Shown: positions 22,880 to 35,659, counted from the stretch's first letter. The stretch is 64,000 bases of DNA from Temnopleurus reevesii (GCA_036244855.1 BQKZ01000116.1:190852-254851); one strand, 5' to 3'. Numbers and translations: made by a program. Notes: generated by a model from the sequence alone, not told the origin.

Positions 22880-23442
22880 CTTGGGTGACGGTTGAGCAAC
22901 ACTCATTGAGTTATCCACTTGCAGGACATGTCGACCAGCACTGTTCTTTGAGATGGAAACCTCGTGCCATTTGTTGTCGTTGAGCTTGTGAGCGGTGTTA
23001 GCGTGGATCTTAACCGGCCCAGCCCCCATGTTGAAAGCATACTGGATCTGTCCTTCCACGAGACCCACGGAGATGAAATCTGTGCGTCCCCCGCTGCTGT
23101 AGAGCAGGAGACCGTTCGGTTCCGTAGTCTTGAAGTGGAAGAAGAGCGTCAACGCGGGATAGGATTCCGGCGTCTCGAGCTGCACGAAGACCCCTTTTGT
23201 TCGGAACGTGTATGGATTGACCTTTGGACGCTGGCTCATCTTTTCACCGAATGTTGCGTTCAATCGGATGTAATCTAGATCTCGTGCCTTCGCCATGTCG
23301 AAGTAGGGCTGGTTGTTGTAGAGGAACTGCTCCATGTGGCCCACAAAGTTGGTAGGGGTGTCCAGGAGACCCCCAGGGTTGGCCACGGCCCCTACCTCAA
23401 TGTAATGGTAGTCAAGGACTCCACTCTGGAAGTTTTCGCTCA
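22880..23442 (-). CDS. NRXN: Neurexin exon: end of LNS4 and most of LNS5
   Basis: 563 nt, phase 1 in (CATCATACAG|TGAGCG), phase 0 out (CCCAAG|GTGAGT). It encodes the LNS4 tail (NFVGHMEQFLYNNQPYFDM, LDYIRLNATFG) and the LNS5 core (NPYTFRTKGVFVQL, FFHFKTTEPNGLLLYSSGG, DFISVGLVEGQIQYAF, LNDNKWHEVSISK). These follow neurexin LNS4-LNS5 residue by residue. Confidence 0.95.
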
Positions 23443-24427
23443 CTGTATGATGGAAATTGAAGAGACCTGATCACAAACTGAAAACATGGTTGCGTACATA
23501 GCAATTCATATCCCTGCTTTAAAAAAAGTTTCTTCAGATGACACTTATTAATATTCTAGATTGATCATCATTGTTATATCCTATGTGAGTTTGTGCTTTA
23601 GTGAATATTACATGGTTAATTTGCACATGAGCAGGGTCGTGTATTCTTATTAATGATACCAAAAATGTTACTCCTATTGTGCAGATAACGTATATAAAGT
23701 AAAGTGATTTACTTTTAAAGGACAGCCTTGTGGAAGACTAATGAAAGTGTTGAGTGTATAAAATGAACATACAAAATGTAAAAATCATGTTGAAAGTTAG
23801 GCATGCAGAACTTTTTGGTAAGCAGAATAAGATGATTGAGAAAATAGATGAATCATAAAGAAGACAAAATTATTGTCACAAAATATGAACATAATATTCT
23901 TATTGAATCAAAATTGCAAAGTGGTAGACCATTCAATGCCAAAATAATAATAGATTGTCTTCTTTGTTCAAGGGCAAAGCTTCATGACATAATGCTTTTG
24001 AATGGCCAAAGAAGAGATTGGCTTTCAAAAATGCGAGCTGAAGTATGCTCAATAGCAACAGGGCTTTCGAGTCCCAACAGAAAGCGAAACAGCAAGAACG
24101 AGCAAAGAGAACGAACAAGAAATGACATGAAAGAAAGGAAATTTGAAAATCAGAGGAAAGTTTAGATAGAACATGCAGATGCAAGTCTGAGATAGATCGA
24201 GAAAGAACAGAAACAAATTGGAAAAAGAGCCACACAATAAAGAGAGAAGAGAAAAATAATTGGGTAGATAACAAATATAACAGGGAAAAAACAGAAGTTT
24301 AGAAATCATTCAAGAAAATTGGAGAGGCTTTGGTCAAGCCTGTATGGTATGAATTATAGTAGATTCAAGAATAGTTGGGAAAACTGGAAGGGGTTTATTA
24401 GATCCAGCGGATAGCACCTATACTCAC
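23443..24427 (-). other. Neurexin intron after the 21-nt microexon
   Basis: 985 bp of AT-rich sequence with no recognised element. Confidence 0.75.
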
Positions 24428-24448
24428 CTCCATACGTTACGTTAAAGT
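24428..24448 (-). CDS. NRXN: Candidate 21-nt neurexin microexon in LNS4 (SS3-like)
   Basis: On the minus strand a very good acceptor (CATCTTCTCTTCTCCTAG) precedes 21 nt and the donor GAG|GTGAGT. The phase is 1 on both sides, matching the flanking exons. Inclusion inserts DFNVTYG after the LNS4 strand VDNTDRAE. The insert carries an N-glycosylation sequon (NVT). Vertebrate neurexins have alternative site SS3 in LNS4. Confidence 0.65.
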
Positions 24449-27400
24449 CTAGGAGAAGAGAAGATGCCCGTGACACGACACGGAAGAGATTTAGAGCGTG
24501 CCAAGAAGGGTCAAAGGTCATGGACCAGGGAGGTTCAAAGTTCAGAGGAGGTCAGAAAAAGGTGCGAATGAGTGAGAGTGAAAGATCGGGTTTGGAGGAA
24601 TTTCGATTTGAAAATGGGTCAGAGGTGATATAGAGTTCAGAGGTAAGAAAGGTCAAAAGTGATGGAGTTCGGAGGAAAGAGGGGTCAGAGGAGAAAGTTC
24701 AAATGTGAGAGAGGTCAAAAGTGAGGTGAGTTCATGATGAAGTAGCAGGCAGGAATGCATGGAGGAAGAGAAAAAAATGAGTGCAAATATGAGAGAGAAA
24801 AGTTGGTGAGAAAATACGGTCCCTCCGGTCAGGCTTAATCGTCTCTACTGACCAAGTGCTAAACAACTTGGTAGTTATCTGGATTACTTGGCATCAATTA
24901 TTCCGTAACATTTTTGGCATTTCTTAATCTAAATTGAAGGTCTTTTCCTATTTAATTGATGATTAATAAAAAAAATTTTGGAAATAGGTTTTCAAATGTT
25001 GATATATTTTCAAAAGAGAAGTTTTGAAATTAAATGGCTGAATTATTTAGATTTTATATTCCCACTGATTTCATCAAACGAAAGTGACTGTAAATAATAA
25101 ATAATTGCTTCAGGTTTTAATGCATCTATAATTTACAGTTAGAAAAGAATGCTTTAAGCATCTCTTTGTCAATCAAAATTTCCCATGAAAATATCCAGGA
25201 CCCTTAAAGAATTCATAATTTTTTTTTTGTAATTTAAAAATAGAATGCAATTTTGATTTGAGATGCCTGACAGAAGGGATGAAATATAAACCAGAAAAAT
25301 GATATCTAGATAGCATTTCAGCCATTATTTAAAGTCAGAAGAAATGAATGTAGTAAGAAATTAAGGCAACAGGCTGATAGTTGATTCTCAAAAGTTCTTT
25401 GAAAGTATTCCAGAGGAGAGCAGCTTTCATTTGGAAGGCAACATTCATTGTGGTAGAATTGAAAAAGAAGTGGAAGAAACTTAGACGAACTAAACCTAAC
25501 AAATTTTCTCTCTTTTTTTCCTTAAAGTTTCTTTTCAAACAGAATAAAAATTCATCAAATATCATTCTAAAAATACCTCTACCAATTACAACCATTTTAC
25601 GTCTGTAATATTCAACCCATTAATAAAATTTGATATTAATATTCTTTGTATTCCAAAAGAATGAAGAAAAATAAATTATTTTCTGATGTTTGAAACTCAA
25701 TGGGTGAACTATTAAATATGTTTTCAAAATAAATATAAGCCTCAAATTCGTTGTAACGGATTCATTCGATTTGTTGCAACTTTAAAAAAAGATAAAACAC
25801 TTGTTTGAATTTTTTCCTGACAAATTTATACATTGTAGTCAATTAAATTTCAATGTTTGCATGCTAATATTATACCACCAAGATTGGATATATGTTCACA
25901 ATATTCAACAGATATCAAGACTGTGTTAGTGACATAATCATGTTAGTAGAATATAAAGATAGAGTCTGAAAGAGCATGCTTCATGCCTTATTAGAAGGTC
26001 ATCTTTCCGAATGTACTACTGTATATTACTGCACAAATAGAATAAAGTAATAAGACACAGAGAAAGAAGAATTCTTACAGAATATAGGTAATGATATGCT
26101 TACTAAATGCAGAACTATATCAAAGAATGATTTTCATGCGATGCAAGGGTAATGCGGGAATCATGCAGAAAAAATCATGCAAAATCTGTGCTGTGTTATC
26201 AAATGTGAGTGTTGTGATAAAAGTGCAACTGTGTTGGTTTTTGTAATTATTCAGTCAATCTCTAAAGAAATAATAAACCAGTCTCAAGTATAACTCAAAT
26301 TGATTGTTTGATTAAAATAAAAATCAAAATAGAAATAAATTATTGGAATTGATCAGACCGTCACGAGACATTCCTTACTCAGAACAAACAAAATTGAAGG
26401 AAACGGTAAAAATTGTCAGAAAGTCATGCCTCATCAGTTAAAGTAATTCAACAAAGAAGAAAAATTCATTCCAAAATGGTCCAAGTGGACAACCATCAAA
26501 GTCTTCCGGATTTCGACCTTTATCTCACCATTATTTGAACGCAGTGGTACACTATCTGTTTAAAGATTTATCATTGTTTTAGTGATGGGAGAAAAAATAT
26601 GAATGAAGATGAAGTGACGCTGAGACAAAACTGAAGATAAAATCTTTTATTCTAAATTCGTCCCACTTTGAAGCAAAGAGAAGTATTCTCAATAAGGACA
26701 AAGGATTATGGACAAAGTAAACAACTTCATCAACACAAAAGAAAGTACTTTTGCTATTTGTTGGGCAACGCCTTTCTCACATTTCTTTGCACAATAAGGA
26801 GGAAACTTCCATTTGTGTTTATCTTACAAATGCTTGAATGAAGTTGATTACTTAGTCCAATATCGATCATCACTTTTTCTCACAGTGCAAACTTGGATCA
26901 CTGATTAATCAAGAACCACCTAAATGGTTCATATATATTTAGATTATTCATTAATTTCTGAAATTATTTTTCTCTGAGCTTCAAAGTGGGCTGATGTATG
27001 ATTACATAAACATGATTGTTAGTAATTAAACAGCCAACATTTTACACTAAGATGTTAGTACATATAGACATGAAAATACACAAAATAGCTTTTTAGTATA
27101 ATTTTTTATATTTACATGAACAAATTATTTTTTAAGAATTCATAGCGCAGTAAATGAGATTAATCATGATATAATAAAGATGTAGAATGTATGACATTAT
27201 GATTTTAATGTCCTAGAGGGCAGTAAAACTCCAAGAGATCATGAAATACCAGGATTTTTTTCACTTTCTGTCTGTAGCATTTGAAATGAACATCTATAAA
27301 CCATCAAAAATTTTAGAGTTCAAAATGTTCAAATTTGCAATAATAATATATGATGAGCAAACACTAAAATGATTGATATACATTTGTACAACAGGACATG

Positions 27401-28930
27401 GGTATATATACACTATAGAGGGAGTCTAACGTAACTAACTTAACATGATGCATTTTGGGACTATAGGAAGAAAACAGCTGATAAATGTAGAGTATTCCAC
27501 TCACAAAACATAAAAGAAACACGTAAGGAGTAAAATTGTAAAACAAAAGAGACCCACAACATATATATTATAAATATAATATATATATATATACAAGAGG
27601 ACAGCCCATGACTGTAAAAAGAAATATTACAATTATTTGATTAAGGATGAACATGAAAATATCAAGGCTTGAATAATGCTCATGATTTTTTTTAAGATGG
27701 AAACTCTCGCAACATACAATCACAATACACCTTCAAAATTTAAACAGGAATATCATTTAAATATCTTTTGGATAACAATAACAGACAAAAATATTTTTGA
27801 ATAGTTAAAGAAATCATTGTCAGGTGCAATCAAATAATTTGTTCCAAAATACCATTTCAGGTGTAATATGTAATATAAAAATGTCAGGATCTTTCAAAAA
27901 TCTTTCAAAATACCCAGGGATGGTTTTGGAGTTTAAAAAATGAGTTTTAACTGACTTCATTTATAATTTATCATCAGATTCAAGAATGGATGTGTGTCAA
28001 AATATCTCAATTGATGAATAGTTAGAAAATCCACACAACCTAACTGCCAAAGAATATCAATTATGCGAAAATATTCCTTTAGAAATGATGATAAAGATAA
28101 ATAAAATGCTAGTTTAAATACATGGGATCCTTTTTACTTATATTTTGGTTGGCAAAAACTTTTCATTGACTTGCCAATCTTTGAAGTCGTAGTATGTTTT
28201 TTTTTATTCATGAAATTCTATTTCCTTATAATCATATCCTAAAAGCTACCCAAACAAAATGTGAAGAGCTACAAGAAAAGGGAATTATTATTCATGACAA
28301 CATGAGAATGAAAAATGAATGATTATGCATGATAAATTCGAGATAATCATAAACAGGCATAAAGAATTCATATAACTGGAGTATGATATCATTCAGAAAT
28401 GAAATATATGAATCTTCATACCTAAAACCACCAAATGTTTCAAAATCTTATAATAGAGCGAATTGGATAGACACTATTCATATGTAATGTATATGACTGA
28501 CTCTCATAAAACAAATTGAACAAAAATCCCCCGCACACCAGTCCAAGATTGAAATAAATCTCATTTGCAATGGTGGTTTTGAGGTGAGAGATCTAAATAA
28601 ACAAATTGCATTCTGTTGAAGAATATGTGATTAAAAGGATGAAAGAATAATTCGGGAAGATTTTCACAAACATAGTTATCAGTCATTCCTGTTGTATATT
28701 ACTCAAGTAGTTTGATTCGATTGGCAAATAGCAAAAAATGACTGACAAAACATGTCATTGAAATGCTCCCATGGTGAATAGATAATAATCACCAGCTGAA
28801 TAGATGAATCATAAAATATAAATGAGGAAATAATTCAATAATGCATGTATGATTATATCCAAATAAATACAAACACTGGACAGAGAAACATTCCAAGAGG
28901 GACAGACACACTCTAAACAACATTCCTTAC
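24449..28930 (-). other. Neurexin intron before the 21-nt microexon
   Basis: About 4.5 kb of AT-rich sequence. The 300 bp upstream of the microexon are purine-rich on the plus strand with many AGGTCA-like words. A weaker 27-nt candidate exon lies at 26529-26555. No other element was recognised. Confidence 0.75.
26529..26555 (-). CDS. NRXN: Weak candidate 27-nt neurexin microexon
   Basis: TTTAAACAG | 27 nt | GTGAGA on the minus strand. It is phase 1 on both sides and would insert a peptide containing SVPLRSNN in LNS4 at the same point as the 21-nt candidate. The pyrimidine tract is poor, so this may be chance. Confidence 0.25.
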
Positions 28931-29257
28931 CTTCAGCCCTATCGGTGTTATCGACAGTGACCATCAGATGCTCATCGCGCCGCTGGACATGGACTGCATG
29001 CCACCTGTTATCATCCAGACCGTGCCCCGCGGTGATGACCGTCTGACCGATCCCGTAGTTGGTCACCACCCTGATCATCCCGTCCTTGATCTCCACCATC
29101 AGGAAGTCGATGACGGTGTCGGAGGAAGTCGCCACCAGCAGGCCGTCGGGGAAGCGGGTGCGGAAGCGCAGGAAGATGTCCTCCACTTTGCTCTCCGAGT
29201 TGGAGGAGACTGTGATACGCATGTACTGGTTACCATTGAATGACAGTCGTGCAACCT
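28931..29257 (-). CDS. NRXN: Neurexin LNS4 exon
   Basis: 327 nt, phase 1 on both sides (CCCCCTGACAG|AGGTTG ... TGAAG|GTAAGG). It encodes ARLSFNGNQYMRITV, EDIFLRFRTRFPDGLLVAT, DFLMVEIKDGMIRVV, LDDNRWHAVHVQRRDEHLMV and VDN, the LNS4 sandwich up to the SS3 region. GC content and codon regularity stand out sharply from the flanking introns. Confidence 0.95.
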
Positions 29258-32200
29258 CTGTCAGGGGGAGAGGTCGGAGAAGGAGGCAGATTAGGAGTGT
29301 TGCCACGGTTACAGAATCACAAATTCTCACAAAGTGTCTTTATTTGGAAGTGTATATACAGACATCAGTAGAAGGAATACTTGCAGACACTCTTTAGTGG
29401 AATACTAATAAGCTCAAGTAGGATTTGTGTGCCAGGATATAAAGGGTTCAATGTATTTTAATAGGTACTTATGTCCACAGATATATTTAGTACTTAGTCC
29501 TCTCAACTTAACTAAAAAATGCATACACCAAATTACTAACCGAGACATATATCTTCCATATTCTTTATATACATTTTTTGCAGCTAAATGTTCAGAAATA
29601 TGATCTCAGATTTGACCAAATAGTATACTTTCAATTGTATAAATTCATAAGGGCTCTATGATTAAATACACCTCTGCGCTATGAAAGAGACGACTCCTTT
29701 TTATAAGACGGACAAAAAGTTAAAATCAATAAGAATCATAAATTATTTTGTTATTCGTTTTGGTGAATTTATGCAACTACCAATGGATTAAAACACCCAC
29801 TCCTTCTCTCAGATCAAGTTTCCGGCCACAATATTCCAACAAATCTGTGTCATTTGATTGCTTAAATCAAAGACGGCACAACTTGGGGCATAATGATACC
29901 CTAGGGTGCAGCGAAGGTGTGCAATATCTAAACGATGCTTCTCAAATAATTTCTTCTACCACGCATGGATTGGGAGGATTCCCTCATCAACTCAACCAAA
30001 ACACCGTCCCAAATCAATTTTGGTAGAATGCGTGCAGGTATGTCTGTCGAATATTCCATCGCCTGCCCACAGTTCAGACCTCGTTAATAATGCAAAGGCG
30101 TAATCAAGCGCTTGATTGCACCCTGCATCTTCAATCATTTATCCATTATGATTAGGTGGGGACTGTCAAACACACTGATGAGCTTTCTTATTGAAACTAT
30201 TAGTGTTTTCATTGCTACCACTTGACCCAGTCCTGTTTCTATGAAAATAAATAACTTGTTATAGATATTGATTAACAAAAGAGATGCTGGTGATGGACTT
30301 ATGAGGTCTAAAACAGAATGGACCAAAAAGAAATTGTTAGATGAAAATAATTAAAAATTACAGAAAGAGAGAGAGAGAGAGAAAGAGAGGGAGAGAGATG
30401 TATAAAGAGAAAGAAATAGAAAGAGAGAGAGAAATAAAGAGGAAGAGAGAAGGGGGTAAGTAGAGAGCAGACGACTGAAGGATTCAGCACATCATCTCAC
30501 TGAAAAATTATATTTCTAAACGCATGCAAATGATCGAGGAGAAAAAGTATGAAAAAAGCAAATGTTAGAAAATATAAAAATCTTGAAAACACTGTAATTC
30601 ATATAACAAAAGAAATTATGATGTTAGTCCCACATATTCAGACATATGTTAGTACGACTCACCTCCTTCTTTGGTGTACACTGGTGTTAAAGCAGACAGA
30701 GCGAGTGACAGAGCAGGATGGGAAATTTTTTTTCGTGAGAAAAAGATGCAGCATTTTGGGGATGTTAGTTAGAATGGTGACGAGGAGGAATTTAATTAGG
30801 AAGAGGATGGACAAGCAGAGAAATGTTAGTTGTTGTCATGGCAACGGGAATGGATGACATTCACTAAAAGGAGATGCTATTTGTGTAATTTTACTGAAAG
30901 ATCTCAGACCACCCCCATAAGCATGATTTCAGAAATGTTTTTTAATAATTTTAAAACTTTCCTTCATTTCTTTTGTTATAAAAACCCTTGGTGACAGAAT
31001 AATAAAATAATATTTGGTACTATGAAATCTCACAAGAACATAAAGTAGTAGTAAAATGTTAAGATACAGTTATTTTTTTTAATAAACAAATAAGAATAAG
31101 GTTCAGGAAAGACCCAATAGGAATATCATTATATTTTTGTCATTCATGAGAGATCTTCCAGTAAAATTTCTAGATGGAAAGCAGAGAGAACTAGATGCTG
31201 TGAAAGATAGAATAAAGAGAGGTTAGACATTTGCAGAGAAGTCCTGCAAGAAATATGTTAGTCAAGATGCACAAACTACAATGTTAATTTTATCTATTGC
31301 CAAATGCACAAATATTAACTATTCAAAGACAATGTATTAGTCACAAAACACATAGGGATGTCTTTCCAACTGAATTTTACAGCCTGGACATTACTTATTT
31401 TGTTAAATAATGCACGTAGCAGTGAAATTGAAGTAATTAGTTTTGAAAAATTCCATTTAGAATACTATACAGCCTTGTAGCTCAACAGATGTTCACACAC
31501 ATAAAGATATGATTCTTGAGTTCTCCACTGTTTGATTGGAGGACAGGCGTATAGTGATAACTATATTATTAAAACTCTCCCCATATATTTTATTTAGCTG
31601 ATTCAATTAATAAAAAGCTGAATTTTGTGAAAACTATTCATTGAAATTCCATGAAATTCCATATGTATGAAACCATTAGTATCTGTGGCATACACATCGA
31701 ATTTCAAAGAATTTCATCAATTCCTAACAATTAGAATAATGGACATGACAAAGTTGTGGAATTGCCTATCTATTAATTTGTGAGAAAGCAAGAATCTAAT
31801 TTGAATGTCATGCAAAATTCAAACCATGATAGATACATAGTTACAATATTTGTGAGAATGAAACTGTGCATTGTAAAATCATGGATGACCCCCAAAGTCA
31901 GTTGGAAAGATAGTGACAATAATAATGAGAATTACAAGAAAATAGCATTTTCAAGAGATTGAATATAGAAAATATATTGCTCAAAGGGTTTCATATCATT
32001 ATAAGAAATTCAATCTTCATCTTTTCTCTGAAAACAACCTTTTCAAGGTTTTGAAATACAATCCTCAGGTAAAAAGCCCATAACACGGATCAGGGAACGT
32101 AAAATTCTTTTCATTGAATGAGAAAAAAAGAGATGTATACACAACATCTTCTTAAACAGCCTTCAGGAAAAACTTCAAAGAAGTTTCTTTCCAAAAATGT

Positions 32201-33750
32201 TTTCTTTGTTAAGGGCCCTGTTTCTTTACATTTCTAAATTGCCAGGAATTGTATCAGCAACAATTTGGAAAAATGAGACTTAATAAAGTTCATATTCATT
32301 GCCTCTCTCTTTCTCCAGGGCATACATAATGCCTTACAAAAAGTAAACCATGTTCATCATGTATTCAAACAAGGGCAATCCATTGTCACCTATGACTTAT
32401 GTTCTCGATTGAAATTATTCATATAAATATAATCTCACCGTTTCTGGCACCCTTTGAGCAAAATATCCAATTCTATAAAAGCCATTATTACAAAATGCAT
32501 TAGTTAATCATGCAAGTGCAAGAGCTTCAGGGTATCAGTGCAAAAGAGACAAGTAAAGTGCATTTTGAAAATAAATGTGAGAATATATTGTCTGATCAAG
32601 GCCAGAAGGATATCATTCCATTCCAAAGTAGATAAGTTGAATAATGTCATTCTGGCTTGAATCAGATATCATTCTGTTCTTTCAGTTCTTCTCTGCGATC
32701 CGAAGTCAAAAGTTTCCACATCAGGCATATGGCAATAATATTTTTCTGGTATGTTATTCATTGGAGAGGCTGTGCATGCACTCACAATTGTTCTTGTAAC
32801 TCATAGAGAGAGAGTTTTGTTTCACACGTACATCTAGAATTGCCCGTATATTGAACAGCGACTTCCTAAATGTCTATGTCAAAGGTGTTCATGAAATTAT
32901 GAACAAGATGATTCAGGGACATTTCAAAACTGCAAAAACTGTAATAAATGCCTATATTTGCCATTTTTTCAAGCATTATTCTGCTACTTTATGTGCAAAA
33001 AAACCACCTTGAACTTAAACCTGCTTATACAAGAATCATTTTTCTTTTACGAGCAACATGAAAAATAGAAGTCCATGCACAAGAATATCAGATGTGATGA
33101 CTACCAGTATTTATGTTTAAAATGCTACTGACCGATCTTAGTTTGGCAGAGAATATTTTGGAAATGATAGGCTCTAGAGTCTTAGAATACTATTATTGAC
33201 ATTAAAAGAGTGATGTAATTGTCATGTAGTTATTAAAGTTTGCTTTTCAGTGCTATGCATACTCCCAATAAAGAAAAAAATAACAATCAATTGGAGACTC
33301 TGAAACATTTGTTGGAAACATTTGTTGCGAATGAGATATCATAGTTGTAAATTGAATGAAGTAGATCTGCAAAGATCTGCTAAAAGAAGGAAGAGAATTT
33401 CATTACTCCCACGATAGCTCCCTAGAGAATATTGGCTCATGTCTGTCAAAGGGCCTGAGTGGACCAAAAACGTGTGAAAGATATTTCCCATTCAAGGGAA
33501 AATGTAATCAGAGCGCAAGGAGAATATCTTTCACTGCTTTTGCATAAACCTTGCCTCACATATCCCGTGATCTCACTATCCAATAAGAGTAATCCTAGTC
33601 TAGACAAGTGTTTCCGAGAATCCGACAAAACAAAACTACCTTGTCACCACTAATGAAATTGCAGGTGCGCGATGCGACATAGAAGTGATGTTAGCAGAAC
33701 ATGCAAGGCTTGTGAGCAAAAAAAATGTTTTCGTTGCCATGGTAACTTAC
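29258..33750 (-). other. Neurexin intron between EGF2 and LNS4
   Basis: About 4.5 kb. It contains a (GA)n-rich tract at 30360-30450 and a candidate 18-nt microexon at 30663-30680. The rest is AT-rich without recognised features. Confidence 0.75.
30663..30680 (-). CDS. NRXN: Candidate 18-nt neurexin microexon between EGF2 and LNS4
   Basis: CTGCTTTAACACCAG | 18 nt | GTGAGT on the minus strand, with the consensus donor GAG|GTGAGT. It is phase 1 on both sides, as the neighbours require. Inclusion would add six residues (VYTKEG) in the short linker between EGF2 (..CEE) and LNS4 (EVARL..). Confidence 0.5.
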
Positions 33751-33872
33751 CTTCTTCACATGTCTTTCCCGTATAGCCAGTTATCCGACAATCACAGATG
33801 AATCTGTTCCATCCCTCTGTGCATGTTCCATCGTGATGACAAGGTGTGCTTGAACATTGTCCTTCTTCATCC
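33751..33872 (-). CDS. NRXN: Neurexin EGF2 exon
   Basis: 122 nt, phase 2 in (CTCTACCAG|GGATGA), phase 1 out (GAAGAAG|GTAAGT). It encodes one EGF-like domain ([20 protein letters not shown] then [14 protein letters not shown]) with six cysteines, closest to neurexin EGF2 (TGYLGRSCE). Confidence 0.95.
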
Positions 33873-34636
33873 CTGGTAGAGAAATGTCGGAGGAAATGAA
33901 AATTAATTAAAAATACGGTTAGATATGTTGAAGAAATTCAGTGAAGACAAAAGATGATTTTATGTATTAAATCCTGAATTGTTGCACAAGACTTATTGAG
34001 ATAATCTTTACAAAATGAAAGTATTCTAAACGAAATTAATTTTTATCATCATGTATTTAACAGAAAAAATCCCTTGTAGGTTCACAGTATGAACTGTCAT
34101 ACTTTTGAAAACAAAATCATAAAGATAACCTATATTTGTCAAGATGTATACTCTATACTTGTCCTAGATTAAAAATCTAAGAGGACAAATGCATATTCCA
34201 ATTTCATTGCCACTACAGTTCCCTTTACAAGCAAGTCATTTAGACCTCATATCTGGACACTGGACCACTGCTCTGAAACCTTGTTCAGAACTAGAGGTAC
34301 CATAAGAAGGCTCTTACAAGTAGTATACTCCAATATCATCGTCTGTGTGTTGTCAGATAGTATATCATAGAATCTCTATGCATGCAGGACCAATTCCTTG
34401 AGACAGCTATATAAAACACTATACCAGGACTCTGAAAACTAGTTCGGAACTCAGGGCACTGTAACCATGAACTTACCTGCAGTATACTCCAATGTTATTT
34501 TCTGTGTGTTGCCTGATAGTATATGATAGAATCTCTATTGCATGCAGGACCAATTCCTTGAGACAGCTTTATAAAACACTAAACCAGGACTCTGAAAACA
34601 AGTCCAGAACTAGGGACACTGTAAAAATGCACTTAC
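33873..34636 (-). other. Neurexin intron with exon-tail duplications
   Basis: 764 bp. About half is a 160-bp-period tandem duplication derived from the end of the upstream LNS3 exon and the start of this intron (about 34255-34636). Confidence 0.8.
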
Positions 34637-34720
34637 CTGCAGTATACTCCAATCTCATTGTCGACATGTTGTCTGATAGTATATGTTGGAAGATCTATGG
34701 TGGTCCCCTGTAGAACCAAG
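34255..34720 (-). repeat. 160-bp tandem duplication of an exon tail and donor
   Basis: The donor-proximal end of the LNS3 exon at 34637 (..YTIRQHVDNEIGVYCR plus GTAAGT) is repeated at 34473 upward and 34314 upward, each followed by the same intron sequence (AGGACTCTGAAAAC type). The nearer copy keeps the donor TGCAG|GTAAGT. The farther has TACTT|GTAAGA. Period 159-160 bp. Confidence 0.8.
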
Positions 34721-34890
34721 TTCTTTAGACATCCTACATAGCCCTTTCGCAAGGCTCCGCTGTAAAGGTCCTTCGGCAGGAAGCCAGCATCATTCTCAAA
34801 GTCGATGCCTCCGACAACAAGGCTATCCACCAAGTTCAGATGCTTGCTTGTTCCACCGACGTTAAACGCCCCTATCTCTTGATCATCAAT
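34637..34890 (-). CDS. NRXN: Neurexin LNS3 C-terminal exon
   Basis: 254 nt, phase 0 in (TTTTATCCCAG|ATTGAT), phase 2 out (TGCAG|GTAAGT). It encodes IDDQEIGAFNVGG, LNLVDSLVVGGIDFEND, GALRKGYVGCLKNLVLQG and the closing cysteine, the last strands of LNS3 (vertebrate pattern LYLGGLPEN ... GYVGCIRDLFIDG). Confidence 0.95.
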
Positions 34891-35419
34891 CTGGGATAAA
34901 ACAATTGGTTAAGGAGGATAAGCTAAGTTAGGAACAGCATTACATCATGGTGTAGTCAAAGAAAAAGAGAGCTGGGGGCTTCACTATTTCATAAATATTT
35001 GGTTTTCTTCTAGATTGTAAATTGAATGGAATTTATTCTCAAGGGACATCCCACACGTTCAGTTAGTTTAGGATAAGAATATTATTTGAGGGGAGAGACA
35101 TATAAAGAAAGAAATTGAAATAAAAAGGAATGGAGATATGGAGAAAGAAGAAAGAAATGGAATAGGTCTCATTGCATTCAATCATACGAGGAACTACACA
35201 TACCCGGAAATCTCCTCTCATATGATGCCTAGAGAATAAAAGTGCGCTAAAGACCGTCCATGAGAGATGGAAAAAAGAAGGGGGAGAGAGAGAAATGAGA
35301 GCTGGGGAGAGAGAGATAGAAACACACACAGAAGGACAGAGGGAAGATTGAATAAGAAAGAAAGTAGTACATGTTTAACTTCAATACCATTTTAACAAAA
35401 ACTACTGGTACAAGCTTAC
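34891..35419 (-). other. Neurexin intron with a partial exon copy
   Basis: 529 bp. 35206-35270 is a diverged copy of the end of the LNS3 exon at 35420. 35280-35345 is GA-rich. Nothing else is seen. Confidence 0.8.
35206..35270 (-). pseudogene. Diverged copy of the LNS3 exon tail
   Basis: GGAAATCTCCTCTCATATGATGCC and neighbouring words match the end of the exon at 35420-35659 (minus-strand RHHMRGDF versus RHHNRGDL). The donor context survives as GTATGT. It lies about 215 bp downstream of the real donor in the transcript. Confidence 0.75.
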
Positions 35420-35659
35420 CTGTAAATCTCCTCTATTATGATGCCTATAGAGCATGACAGTGTGCCAAAGTCCGTCGTTGAGAGGGAGAGAGTTCGCCCT
35501 GTACCGGATAGAACCAGATCCAAGATCCAGTATCAGGTAGAGATAGCCATCCATCAGCTCCAGAGCAAAGAAGTCTGTGATGTGGTCTGCTCCTCGGTTG
35601 TACATGATCACGCCCGATGGCTCGTTGGTACGGAAACTCAGGGATAGTCTTCCTTCGGT
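35420..35659 (-). CDS. NRXN: Neurexin LNS3 N-terminal exon (copy A)
   Basis: 240 nt, phase 0 on both sides (CATCCAACAG|ACCGAA ... TTACAG|GTAAGC). It encodes TEGRLSLSFRTNEPSGVIMY, DFFALELMDGYLYLILDLGS and LNDGLWHTVMLYRHHNRGDL, which join directly to LPKWSAK of the upstream exon to give the canonical LNS3 start. An almost identical copy is at 42815-43054. Confidence 0.95.

Noticed and set aside
28931..29330. Signal-peptide-like in-frame extension upstream of the LNS4 exon, as for a short neurexin isoform
   Set aside because: The extension has no ATG: its first start-like codon is GTG, with a stop just upstream. The hydrophobic residues come from the acceptor's pyrimidine tract.
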